Shown here: in pieces, positions 56,850 to 64,000 of the stretch
Layout of the letters: each line of letters starts with the position of its first letter
How positions within the stretch are numbered: the first letter of the stretch is position 1
DNA from: Aestuariivivens sediminicola
GTDB taxonomy: Bacteria; Bacteroidota; Bacteroidia; Flavobacteriales; Flavobacteriaceae
DNA length: 64,000 nucleotides
Reading direction: 5' to 3'
Assembly: GCF_022662015.1 (NCBI RefSeq)
Contig: NZ_JAKMCM010000005.1
Coordinates: 1-64,000, forward strand
Made by a program: the position numbers and the translations under genes
Notes under the pieces: model-generated
What the model was told of the DNA's origin: nothing
The model's input: the letters and a program-made list of their open reading frames with translations, nothing else
Databases searched by the model: none

Positions 56850-57341
56850 ATGGAACTTAAAGAGATTCAAAACCTAATTAAATTTGTTGCAAAGTCAGGG
56901 GCAAGTGAGGTTAAGCTTGAAATGGACGATATTAAAATTACCATTAAAACAGCTGGTGATTCCGATGCCACTGTCGTACATCAGGTACCTGCCGCTGCCA
57001 TACCACAAGTACAACAAGTAGCAGCACCTGCACCCGCACCCGCTGCAGCTGAACCTGCAGCACCAGCAGCAGAAAAGGCCCCGGCATCAGACGATTCGAA
57101 ATACATTACAATTAAGTCGCCCATAATCGGGACCTTCTACAGAAAGCCATCTCCCGATAAACCCTTATTTGTTGAGGTGGGACAAACCATTGCCGAGGGT
57201 GATGTATTGTGCATTATTGAAGCGATGAAACTATTTAACGAAATAGAATCTGAAGTTTCGGGAAAAATTGTTAAGATATTAGTGGATGATGCTTCACCGG
57301 TAGAATTTGATCAACCTTTGTTTTTAGTAGATCCGTCATAA
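56850..57341 (+). CDS. accB: Acetyl-CoA carboxylase biotin carboxyl carrier protein
   Basis: The 163-residue BCCP has an N-terminal helical domain ([20 protein letters not shown]), an Ala/Pro-rich linker (residues about 48-80) and a C-terminal biotinyl domain with the modification site EAMKLFNE, Lys about residue 127. The carried biotin shuttles CO2 between AccC and the carboxyltransferase. accC follows after 75 bases. Cytoplasmic. Confidence 0.97.
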   Translation: MELKEIQNLIKFVAKSGASEVKLEMDDIKITIKTAGDSDATVVHQVPAAAIPQVQQVAAPAPAPAAAEPAAPAAEKAPASDDSKYITIKSPIIGTFYRKPSPDKPLFVEVGQTIAEGDVLCIIEAMKLFNEIESEVSGKIVKILVDDASPVEFDQPLFLVDPS

Positions 57342-57416
57342 CCAAATTTAAGATTCCAAAACACAAATCCCAATGTGATGGAATTTGGAATTTGAGATTT
57401 TAAATATCCAATAGTT

Positions 57417-58769
57417 ATGTTTAAAAAAATATTGATCGCCAATAGAGGAGAAATTGCATTACGTGTTATAAGAACCTGTAAGGAAATGGGTATTAAAACC
57501 GTGGCTGTATATTCTACGGCAGATGCAGAGAGTTTGCATGTAAAATTTGCTGATGAAGCTGTTTGTATAGGTCCACCGCCCAGTACGGAATCTTACTTGA
57601 AGATGTCTAATATTATTTCTGCCGCAGAGATCACCAATGCAGATGCGATTCATCCGGGCTACGGATTTTTGTCTGAAAACGCCAAATTCTCGAAAATATG
57701 TGAGGATCACGGTATAAAATTTATTGGTGCTTCGTCTGAAATGATCGATCGAATGGGTGATAAGGCCAATGCCAAAGCCACGATGAAAGCAGCCGGTGTG
57801 CCCTGTGTTCCAGGGAGCGACGGTATAATAAAGGATTTCGAGGACTGTAAAAAAATAGCCAAGAAAACGGGCTACCCTGTCATGCTTAAGGCGAGTGCAG
57901 GAGGCGGCGGTAAAGGGATGCGAGGAGTATGGAAGGAAGAAGACCTAAAAGCGGCCTGGGATTCTGCACGACAGGAAAGTAAGGCTGCCTTTGGTAATGA
58001 CGACATGTACATGGAAAAGCTCATCGAGGAACCAAGGCACATAGAAATCCAGGTCGTGGGTGATTCCCGAGGGAAGGCCTGTCATTTATCGGAAAGGGAT
58101 TGCTCCATTCAACGTCGTCATCAGAAATTAACTGAAGAGGTACCCTCACCTTTCATGACTTCAGCATTACGAAAAAAGATGGGAGAAGCAGCGGTAAAGG
58201 CGGCTGAATACATTCAATATGAAGGCGCGGGAACCATTGAATTTTTAGTGGATAAGCACCGTAACTTCTATTTTATGGAAATGAATACACGTATTCAGGT
58301 TGAACATCCCATAACCGAACAGGTCATTGATTTTGATTTGATACGTGAACAGATATTGGTAGCGGCCGGGGTGCCGGTTTCAGGTAAAAACTATACACCT
58401 AACCTGCATTCCATTGAATGCCGAATTAATGCCGAAGACCCCTATAACGGTTTCAGACCATCGCCAGGCAAGATCACCACACTCCATGCTCCGGGAGGAC
58501 ACGGTATAAGACTGGACACCCATGTGTATTCCGGTTATACCATTCCGCCGAACTACGATTCTATGATTGCCAAGTTAATTACCACCGCTCAAACCCGAGA
58601 GGAAGCCATTAGTAAGATGAAGCGTGCACTGGATGAGTTTGTGATTGAAGGCATAAAAACAACCATTCCATTTCACAGGCAATTAATGGACCACCCCGAT
58701 TATTTATCGGGTAATTATACGACCAAATTCATGGAAACTTTTGTCATGGATAAGCGAACCGATGCCTAA
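57417..58769 (+). CDS. accC: Acetyl-CoA carboxylase biotin carboxylase subunit
   Basis: This ATP-grasp enzyme carboxylates the biotin of AccB with bicarbonate. It begins [20 protein letters not shown]. Further landmarks are [13 protein letters not shown], the ATP loop [26 protein letters not shown] with catalytic Arg, and [18 protein letters not shown] with metal ligands. At 450 residues it is complete. A perfect terminator at 58778-58809 ends the cluster. Confidence 0.97.
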   Translation: MFKKILIANRGEIALRVIRTCKEMGIKTVAVYSTADAESLHVKFADEAVCIGPPPSTESYLKMSNIISAAEITNADAIHPGYGFLSENAKFSKICEDHGIKFIGASSEMIDRMGDKANAKATMKAAGVPCVPGSDGIIKDFEDCKKIAKKTGYPVMLKASAGGGGKGMRGVWKEEDLKAAWDSARQESKAAFGNDDMYMEKLIEEPRHIEIQVVGDSRGKACHLSERDCSIQRRHQKLTEEVPSPFMTSALRKKMGEAAVKAAEYIQYEGAGTIEFLVDKHRNFYFMEMNTRIQVEHPITEQVIDFDLIREQILVAAGVPVSGKNYTPNLHSIECRINAEDPYNGFRPSPGKITTLHAPGGHGIRLDTHVYSGYTIPPNYDSMIAKLITTAQTREEAISKMKRALDEFVIEGIKTTIPFHRQLMDHPDYLSGNYTTKFMETFVMDKRTDA

Positions 58770-58777
58770 TACAGTTT

Positions 58778-58809
58778 TAAACTCCGAAAGTAATTTCGGA
58801 GTTTTTTTT
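58778..58809 (+). terminator. Rho-independent terminator after accC
   Basis: AACTCCGAAA pairs perfectly with TTTCGGAGTT around a four-base loop and is followed by eight T. It closes the fabH-accB-accC transcript. The following 58810-58994 has no gene. Confidence 0.92.
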
Positions 58810-58994
58810 GATCTGTTGTCAACCTAACCGGAGTCCGGGCTTTAGACGGTTATACTACCTCGCCAAAGCTGGGTTTACCCAGTGCGGTATTTTTGTGCTG
58901 GCATTACTAAGATAAAGGCCTCTCCGCTATTGGGATGTTAACCTGACTTTGAAACAGAATTTCACTATTTTTACAATAAGCAAAAACGAATATT

Positions 58995-60110
58995 TTGAAT
59001 CTATCCTATTGGGAAATGAAGTCATGGCTTACCAACGTAGATTTCACTATTGTAGGGAGTGGTATCGTTGGGTTGAATTGTGCCTTGTCGTTAAAATCAC
59101 GTTTTCCTAAAGCTAATATTTTAATTCTGGAGAGAGGGATTCTACCACAAGGCGCAAGTACTAAAAATGCAGGTTTTGCCTGTTTTGGTAGTTTGAGTGA
59201 GGTTTTAGAAGATCTTAAAACGCATTCGGAACAGGACGTCCTCGATCTGGTTAAAAAACGTGTTGAAGGTTTAAATTTACTCAGGCAAATTTTAGGCGAT
59301 GGCGCTATTGACTACCATCAGCTTGGGGGGTATGAGCTTTTTACCAAATCCAATGCATCTCTTTTTGAAGCCTGCATCTCAAATCAAAAGGCGATCAATA
59401 CATTGCTCTTTCCTATATTCAAGGCACAAATATTCCATCTGAAAGACAACACATTTCATTTTAAAAAAATAAACAATAGGGTCATTTTTAATCCCTTCGA
59501 AGGACAGCTTGATACCGGTAGGATGATGGCGGCGTTACTGCGGAAGGCCCAAACAGAGGGCATTAAAATATTGAATAACGTTTCGGTTGAAGCATTTTCT
59601 GAGGATCGTAATGCGGTTAAGGTGAAAACCCATCTTTTTACATTTTCTACCTCTAAATTACTTATTGCAACAAATGGTTTTGCATCGACATTGAACATAA
59701 AGGAGGTCCATCCTGCCAGAGCCCAGGTCTTGATTACCACACCTATTAAAAATTTTCATATTAAGGGCACGTTTCATATGGATAGGGGCTATTACTACTT
59801 TCGGAACATAGATGATCGAATTTTATTCGGCGGAGGCAGGCATTTGGACTTCAAAACAGAGGAAACCATGGAATTTGAGGAGACCGAACGGATTCAGAAT
59901 ACATTAGAAGACCTATTAAAAACCGTTATAATACCCGGTGTTCCTTTCGAAATAGAACATCGCTGGAGTGGTATTATGGGGATTGGGCAACAGAAAAAGG
60001 CCATTGTAAAGGCTTTGGGCGATCATGTGTATTGTGGTGTGCGTCTTGGCGGTATGGGCGTTGCCATAGGGAGTTTGGTGGGTCAGGAACTCGCAGGTTT
60101 ATTGGATTGA
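58995..60110 (+). CDS. FAD-dependent oxidoreductase (DAO family)
   Basis: The product belongs to the glycine/D-amino-acid-oxidase-like group: DFTIVGSGIVGLNCALSLKS is the dinucleotide-binding fold (GxGxxG), followed by an ERGILPQGASTKNAGFACFG block and the C-terminal GVRLGGMGVAIGSLVGQELA. The TTG at 58995 is preferred because relatives start with an SYWE sequence as here (MNLSYWE); the internal ATG at 59016 would cut it. The substrate is unknown. It is followed after one base by mtgA, suggesting an operon with the next two genes. Confidence 0.85.
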   Translation: MNLSYWEMKSWLTNVDFTIVGSGIVGLNCALSLKSRFPKANILILERGILPQGASTKNAGFACFGSLSEVLEDLKTHSEQDVLDLVKKRVEGLNLLRQILGDGAIDYHQLGGYELFTKSNASLFEACISNQKAINTLLFPIFKAQIFHLKDNTFHFKKINNRVIFNPFEGQLDTGRMMAALLRKAQTEGIKILNNVSVEAFSEDRNAVKVKTHLFTFSTSKLLIATNGFASTLNIKEVHPARAQVLITTPIKNFHIKGTFHMDRGYYYFRNIDDRILFGGGRHLDFKTEETMEFEETERIQNTLEDLLKTVIIPGVPFEIEHRWSGIMGIGQQKKAIVKALGDHVYCGVRLGGMGVAIGSLVGQELAGLLD

Positions 60111-60111
60111 T

Positions 60112-60801
60112 ATGCTAAAAAGGGTATTTCGGTTGTTGTTAAAATGCATGCTATGGTTTTTCATACTGTCCATCGCCTTAGTTATTCTGTTTAAATGGAT
60201 ACCTGTGCCCTTTACACCTTTAATGATCATTCGATATCTCGAAACGCCTGCTTCTCAAAGGCAATCAACATGGGAGCATGATTGGATACCGCTTCAGGAG
60301 ACATCACCATTCATACAACTTGCAGTTATTTGTTCTGAGGATCAGAATTTCATGAGTCATAATGGCTTTGATTTGAAGGCTATTGAAAAGGCCATGAAGG
60401 ATAACAATAAAGGCAAGTCCATTCGAGGTGGGAGCACCATTAGTCAGCAAACGGCTAAAAATGTGTTCTTATGGCCTCAGCGAAGTTGGTTAAGAAAGGG
60501 ATTGGAAGCGTATTTCACCTGTTTAATTGAGTTGCTTTGGAACAAACAGCGTATTATGGAAGTCTACCTGAACTCTGTGGAAATGGGCGATGGTATTTAT
60601 GGTATCGAGGCTGCTTCGCGGTATTGGTTTGGCAAAGCTGCGTCGAAATTAACCCGTGATGAGGCCGCCGCAATCGCAGCCATATTGCCTAACCCAAGAC
60701 ATTATAAGGCAGTTCCTGCCACGCAATACATACACCACAGAAAAACATGGATCCTGAAACAGATGGGCTTCTATGGAAACTTAAAGTATAATGACAACTA
60801 A
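60112..60801 (+). CDS. mtgA: Monofunctional biosynthetic peptidoglycan transglycosylase
   Basis: This GT51 enzyme polymerises lipid II glycan strands without a transpeptidase domain. An N-terminal transmembrane helix (LLKCMLWFFILSIALVILF) anchors it. The catalytic Glu lies in CSEDQNFMSHNGFD (about residue 75), with RGGSTISQQTAKNVFLW and KQRIMEVYLNSVEMGDGIYG as further GT51 blocks. At 229 residues it is typical of MtgA. Its end overlaps the next gene by 11 bases. Confidence 0.95.
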   Translation: MLKRVFRLLLKCMLWFFILSIALVILFKWIPVPFTPLMIIRYLETPASQRQSTWEHDWIPLQETSPFIQLAVICSEDQNFMSHNGFDLKAIEKAMKDNNKGKSIRGGSTISQQTAKNVFLWPQRSWLRKGLEAYFTCLIELLWNKQRIMEVYLNSVEMGDGIYGIEAASRYWFGKAASKLTRDEAAAIAAILPNPRHYKAVPATQYIHHRKTWILKQMGFYGNLKYNDN

Positions 60802-61258
60802 TTTATCCTTAAACATAAAACGAGAATTGTATCAGCTTTGTGTCGCTGATATACAGACCAGGTTGAACACGATTAAGGCCACTATTTTCGAATTGGATCA
60901 AGCTCTGCTTTCCGAAACCAAGAGCAGTGCCGGAGACAAGCATGAAACGGGTCGTGCGATGATTCAGTTGGAACGTGAGAACGTGGGACGGCAACTGGCC
61001 GAAGTTGAAAAGACGCAGCATATTTTGTCTAAAATTGATGTAAACAGAACGAATCAGACCATCGGCTTAGGCAGTGTGGTCATTACGGACAGAATGAATT
61101 ATTTCCTAGCCATCAGTTTAGGGGAAATACGTTTAGAGCATACAGAGTACTATGCCATTTCTCCTCATGCACCAATAGGTCGACTGCTTATGGGTAAAAC
61201 CACTGGTGATACGATTGCATTCCGGGAACAACACTTTGAAATACGCGCCGTTCTGTAA
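60791..61258 (+). CDS. GreA/GreB-like protein
   Basis: The 155-residue chain has an N-terminal helical hairpin-like part (RLNTIKATIFELDQAL ... LERENVGRQLAEVEKTQHIL) and a C-terminal FKBP-like fold (GLGSVVITDRMNYFLAISLG, PIGRLLMGKTTGDTIAF), the plan of transcript cleavage factors GreA/GreB. The homologous flavobacterial proteins are often named '3-oxoacyl-ACP synthase', which the sequence does not support because there is no thiolase fold. Whether it acts on RNA polymerase is not known. It overlaps mtgA by 11 bases and ends one base before the convergent ABC gene. Confidence 0.75.
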   Translation: MTTNLSLNIKRELYQLCVADIQTRLNTIKATIFELDQALLSETKSSAGDKHETGRAMIQLERENVGRQLAEVEKTQHILSKIDVNRTNQTIGLGSVVITDRMNYFLAISLGEIRLEHTEYYAISPHAPIGRLLMGKTTGDTIAFREQHFEIRAVL

Positions 61259-61259
61259 T

Positions 61260-62174
61260 TCATCTGCGGTCTATAGAAAGATGGACTTGCGACTGTGGCT
61301 TAATTTTAGATGGGTGTTCAAAGAATACCGTTTTTCCTTTTAACTGGGCTTTAATCAAATAGTAATGTCCTTTAAAGTAAGATTGTTCGACAGTAGCTTT
61401 TAACTCTGATTTTGGAACCACTTTCAACGCGTTAGCATATATAATTTGTCCGTCAATAACATTGAATTCACCAAAAAAAGAGGCCACTAATTTATTAATT
61501 GGATTTGAATAAAGGGTCTCAGGGGTATTGTTGGCAATGAGTTTTGTCCCATCCAATACGATCATTTTTTGGGCATAGGAAATCACATCGTCTTTATCGT
61601 GTGTGGCAACGATGCAGGTAATGTTCTCTTTCTCCAAAAAACTGAACAGACTCCGGCGCAGGGATTGTTTTTTAAAATTGTCGATATGGCTAAAGGGTTC
61701 GTCCAGCAATACTATTTCGGGTTGTTTTGCCAAAGCTCTGGCCAGGGCTACACGTTGCTTCTGGCCACCGCTCAAATACTTAACCTTTGTCTGGGAATAT
61801 TCGGTGAGTTCAACAACTTCCAAAAGTTCTTTTATGCGATTGGCTTTCTCTTCCGGGTAAAAATTAGAAAGAAAAGTACTAATATTTTCTGAAACGGAGG
61901 TGTAAGGCATCAGGTCAAACTCCTGTGCGACATACTTCATAAAATCAGGCCCCGTAATAAGATTGAATTTTGGTCCCAGAATTTCAACATCTTTCCAAAA
62001 AATATGACCTTTGTTTAAATCGTATTCACCGTAAAGTAACTTGAGCAATGTGCTCTTTCCCGAACCACTTTCTCCAATTACAGCCAGCGTTTCGCCACTG
62101 TTTAATTGGAATGAAATATCTGTTAATACCGGAGCCTTGTGATATGAGAACGAAAGGTCTTTTACGTTTAACAT
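61260..62174 (-). CDS. ABC transporter ATP-binding protein
   Basis: The 304-residue ATPase has the nucleotide-binding set in order: Walker A GESGSGKSTLLKLL (about residues 35-48), Q-loop near VAQEFDLMP, signature LSGGQKQRVALARAL (about 139-153), Walker B IVLLDEPFSH and the switch His in VATHDKDD. A C-terminal beta-rich extension (about residues 230-304) resembles the TOBE-like regulatory domain of importer ATPases. No permease is in the window, so the transported substrate is unknown. It follows the prolyl oligopeptidase gene by 28 bases on the same strand. Confidence 0.9.
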   Translation of the reverse strand: MLNVKDLSFSYHKAPVLTDISFQLNSGETLAVIGESGSGKSTLLKLLYGEYDLNKGHIFWKDVEILGPKFNLITGPDFMKYVAQEFDLMPYTSVSENISTFLSNFYPEEKANRIKELLEVVELTEYSQTKVKYLSGGQKQRVALARALAKQPEIVLLDEPFSHIDNFKKQSLRRSLFSFLEKENITCIVATHDKDDVISYAQKMIVLDGTKLIANNTPETLYSNPINKLVASFFGEFNVIDGQIIYANALKVVPKSELKATVEQSYFKGHYYLIKAQLKGKTVFFEHPSKIKPQSQVHLSIDRR

Positions 62175-62202
62175 GACTTAATGATCCTCATAAATGGCTG
62201 CC

Positions 62203-64000
62203 TCAGTCTTTAAAGTCATCCGCTTTACTGGGTAAAATACGAAAGCCCATATTATAGAGTGTAAATCCATAAATATCGGCATATTGTTCAATGGTTTTAC
62301 TTACAGGAGTCCCGGCTCCATGACCTGCATCCGTTTCAATACGTATTAAAGTGGGATGATCTCCGGATTGTTTGTCTTGAAGTTCGGCGGCGAACTTAAA
62401 GCTGTGTGCAGGAACCACCCGATCGTCATGATCGCCCGTTGTGATCAAGGTCGCCGGATATTCTACGTCCTCTTTTACGTTGTGAACAGGGGAGTACCCT
62501 TTTAGATATTCGAACATCTCTTTACTGTCTTCAGCTGTGCCATAATCATAGGCCCATCCTGCACCGGCTGTAAAGGTGTGATAGCGTAACATATCCAGAA
62601 CACCGACAGCGGGCAATGCCACACGAGCCAGGTCAGGGCGTTGTGTCATGACCGCTCCCACGAGCAGACCGCCATTGGATCCACCCCTTATGGCCAAATA
62701 ATCTGATGAGGTATACTGGTTCTCTATTAAATATTCACCCGCCGCAATAAAGTCGTCAAACACATTTTGCTTTTGCATTTTTGTTCCGGCCGTATGCCAT
62801 GCCTTACCATATTCTCCACCTCCGCGTAAATTGGGGATGGCCAATATACCACCTTGTTCCATCCAAACGGCGTTTCCTATGCTGAAGTTCGGGGTAAGAC
62901 TGATGTTAAAACCACCGTAGCCATAGAGTATTGTCGGGTTTTTGCCATTGCGATCCAGGCCTTTTTTATGGGTTATCATCATAGGGACTTTAGTACCATC
63001 CTTGGAGGTGTAGAACACCTGATTGCTTTCATATTCATCACTGTTGAATGCAATACCCGGTTTCCAGTGGGATACGGATTCCCCGGTATCAACATTAAAT
63101 TTAAAAATACTTGTGGGTGTTATGTAGTTGGTAAAGTAGAAATAATCCGTCTTCTCTTCCTTTTTGCCTCCAAATCCACTGGCTGTTCCAATACCCGGGA
63201 GTTTAATATCTCTGACAAAGGTACCATCGTAGCTGTATTGCTTGACTTGAGACTTGGCATCGATCATATAATGCGCATAAATGTAGCCACCTCCGGTAGA
63301 AGGGGTCAGGACATTCTCGGTTTCCGGGATGAGGTCCGTCCAATTTTCAGGGCCGGGATCTGAGGCATCTACAGATACCACTCTTTTATTGGGCGCATTT
63401 AAATTGGTGACAATAAACAAGGTGCTCCCCCGGGTATCTAAGATATAGGAATCACTTTCGGTATCGTCTAAAATGCTGACAAACTCGCTCTGGGGGTTGG
63501 TGAGGTCTTTTATAATTAATTTGTTGCCCGTCGTTGAGTTTCGGGGTGTGATAACGAGGTACCTGTTATCCTCGGTAACTCCGGCATAAATATAACGGTG
63601 CTTCTCCTCAGGTGCACCGCCATAAATGAGCTGGTCCTGATCCTGTGTTGTACCTAATTCATGGTAATAGATCTTATGTTGGTCCGTTTTGGCAGAGAGC
63701 TCACTGCCTTTGGGTTTATCGTAACTTGAATAATAGAACCCTTCGTTTTTATACCAGGAGATCGAAGAGAATTTAACATCAACCAGGGTGTCTTCAATGA
63801 GCGATTTCGTTTCCACATCCATGACTACTATTTTCCTCCAGTCACTACCCCCTTCAGAAATCGAATAGGCCATAAGCTTGCCATTGTCTGAAAAACTCAT
63901 GGCGCCAAGCGATGTGGTCCCATCCTCGGAAAACGTGTTGGGATCTAAAAAGAGTTCGGTTTCTCCATCCTCTCCTTTTTTCCTGTAATAGACACTTTGG
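62203..64000 (-). CDS. Prolyl oligopeptidase (S9A), partial at window edge
   Basis: The frame continues past the right edge of the window, so the N-terminal part is missing here; an internal ATG at 63900 is not the start. The visible N-terminal propeller part contains [20 protein letters not shown] and many beta-blade repeats. The catalytic alpha/beta domain has the nucleophile Ser in [20 protein letters not shown], Asp in [12 protein letters not shown] and His in DAGHGAG. It cleaves short peptides after proline. Relatives of this group carry a signal peptide, which would lie outside. It is probably expressed with the ABC gene downstream. Confidence 0.93.
   Translation of the reverse strand, partial: QSVYYRKKGEDGETELFLDPNTFSEDGTTSLGAMSFSDNGKLMAYSISEGGSDWRKIVVMDVETKSLIEDTLVDVKFSSISWYKNEGFYYSSYDKPKGSELSAKTDQHKIYYHELGTTQDQDQLIYGGAPEEKHRYIYAGVTEDNRYLVITPRNSTTGNKLIIKDLTNPQSEFVSILDDTESDSYILDTRGSTLFIVTNLNAPNKRVVSVDASDPGPENWTDLIPETENVLTPSTGGGYIYAHYMIDAKSQVKQYSYDGTFVRDIKLPGIGTASGFGGKKEEKTDYFYFTNYITPTSIFKFNVDTGESVSHWKPGIAFNSDEYESNQVFYTSKDGTKVPMMITHKKGLDRNGKNPTILYGYGGFNISLTPNFSIGNAVWMEQGGILAIPNLRGGGEYGKAWHTAGTKMQKQNVFDDFIAAGEYLIENQYTSSDYLAIRGGSNGGLLVGAVMTQRPDLARVALPAVGVLDMLRYHTFTAGAGWAYDYGTAEDSKEMFEYLKGYSPVHNVKEDVEYPATLITTGDHDDRVVPAHSFKFAAELQDKQSGDHPTLIRIETDAGHGAGTPVSKTIEQYADIYGFTLYNMGFRILPSKADDFKD

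Noticed and set aside
1-64000. tRNA, rRNA, intact transposase or integrase genes
   Set aside because: None was recognised on either strand by eye; a dedicated tRNA/rRNA and IS search would be needed to exclude them fully.

Overview
The window comes from a Bacteroidota genome, most likely a marine member of the Flavobacteriaceae. The indications are a SusC/SusD pair under a hybrid two-component regulator, a type IX secretion sorting domain, a DUF6090 protein, many lipoproteins with short N-terminal lipoboxes, promoter-like TAnnTTTG boxes, and AT-rich intergenic DNA. No tRNA, rRNA, CRISPR array or intact insertion sequence was seen. The last gene runs off the right edge, and the first recognisable gene is a truncated remnant.

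Region by region. 0-2.1 kb: a 5'-truncated GH30 remnant followed by an intact GH30 lipoprotein. 2.1-13.7 kb: an AT-rich accessory stretch of small secreted or lipid-anchored proteins, mostly without known function. It includes two near-duplicate MORN_2-repeat proteins, a YD-like repeat protein and a Cys-rich mini-lipoprotein. Their intergenic spaces carry a mosaic family of repeated hairpin/terminator modules. 14-17.3 kb: an amino-sugar-directed group (GH20-like enzyme, GH18 lipoprotein, HEFHH metalloprotease). 17.4-21.3 kb: a glycerol operon, glpD-glpK-glpF. 21.5-26.8 kb: a YiiX-like papain-fold protein, a small membrane protein, a third and larger MORN protein apparently built from two fused modules, a lipoprotein, and a second copy of the small YDFHIQK membrane protein seen at 13 kb. 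26.8-32.8 kb: esterase, S1-type sulfatase, acetyltransferase, and a lipoprotein combining a sugar-dehydrogenase-like propeller with cytochrome c.

32.8-52.5 kb is a polysaccharide utilization locus (PUL). It holds a hybrid two-component regulator, a PKD/carbohydrate-binding lipoprotein, SusC, SusD, a GH27 enzyme, a T9SS-exported propeller with a ricin-like domain, an FN3-like lipoprotein, a GH28-like beta-helix enzyme and an acetylesterase. Facing them is a GH105 enzyme fused to a BNR_4 propeller that resembles ulvan lyases. Together these suggest uptake and depolymerisation of an acetylated, uronate- and galactose-containing polysaccharide. The exact substrate cannot be read from sequence.

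52.8-64 kb is mostly housekeeping: a PID-CTERM-like mini-protein, ribE, pdxA, the yceD(DUF177)-rpmF-fabH-accB-accC fatty acid cluster with clear terminators, an FAD oxidoreductase, mtgA, a GreA/GreB-like protein, an ABC ATPase and a prolyl oligopeptidase cut by the window end.

The most unusual items are the GH105-BNR_4 fusion, the mosaic intergenic repeat family with its duplicated MORN cassette, the tandem 22-bp direct repeat near 29.9 kb, and the fused double-module MORN protein.
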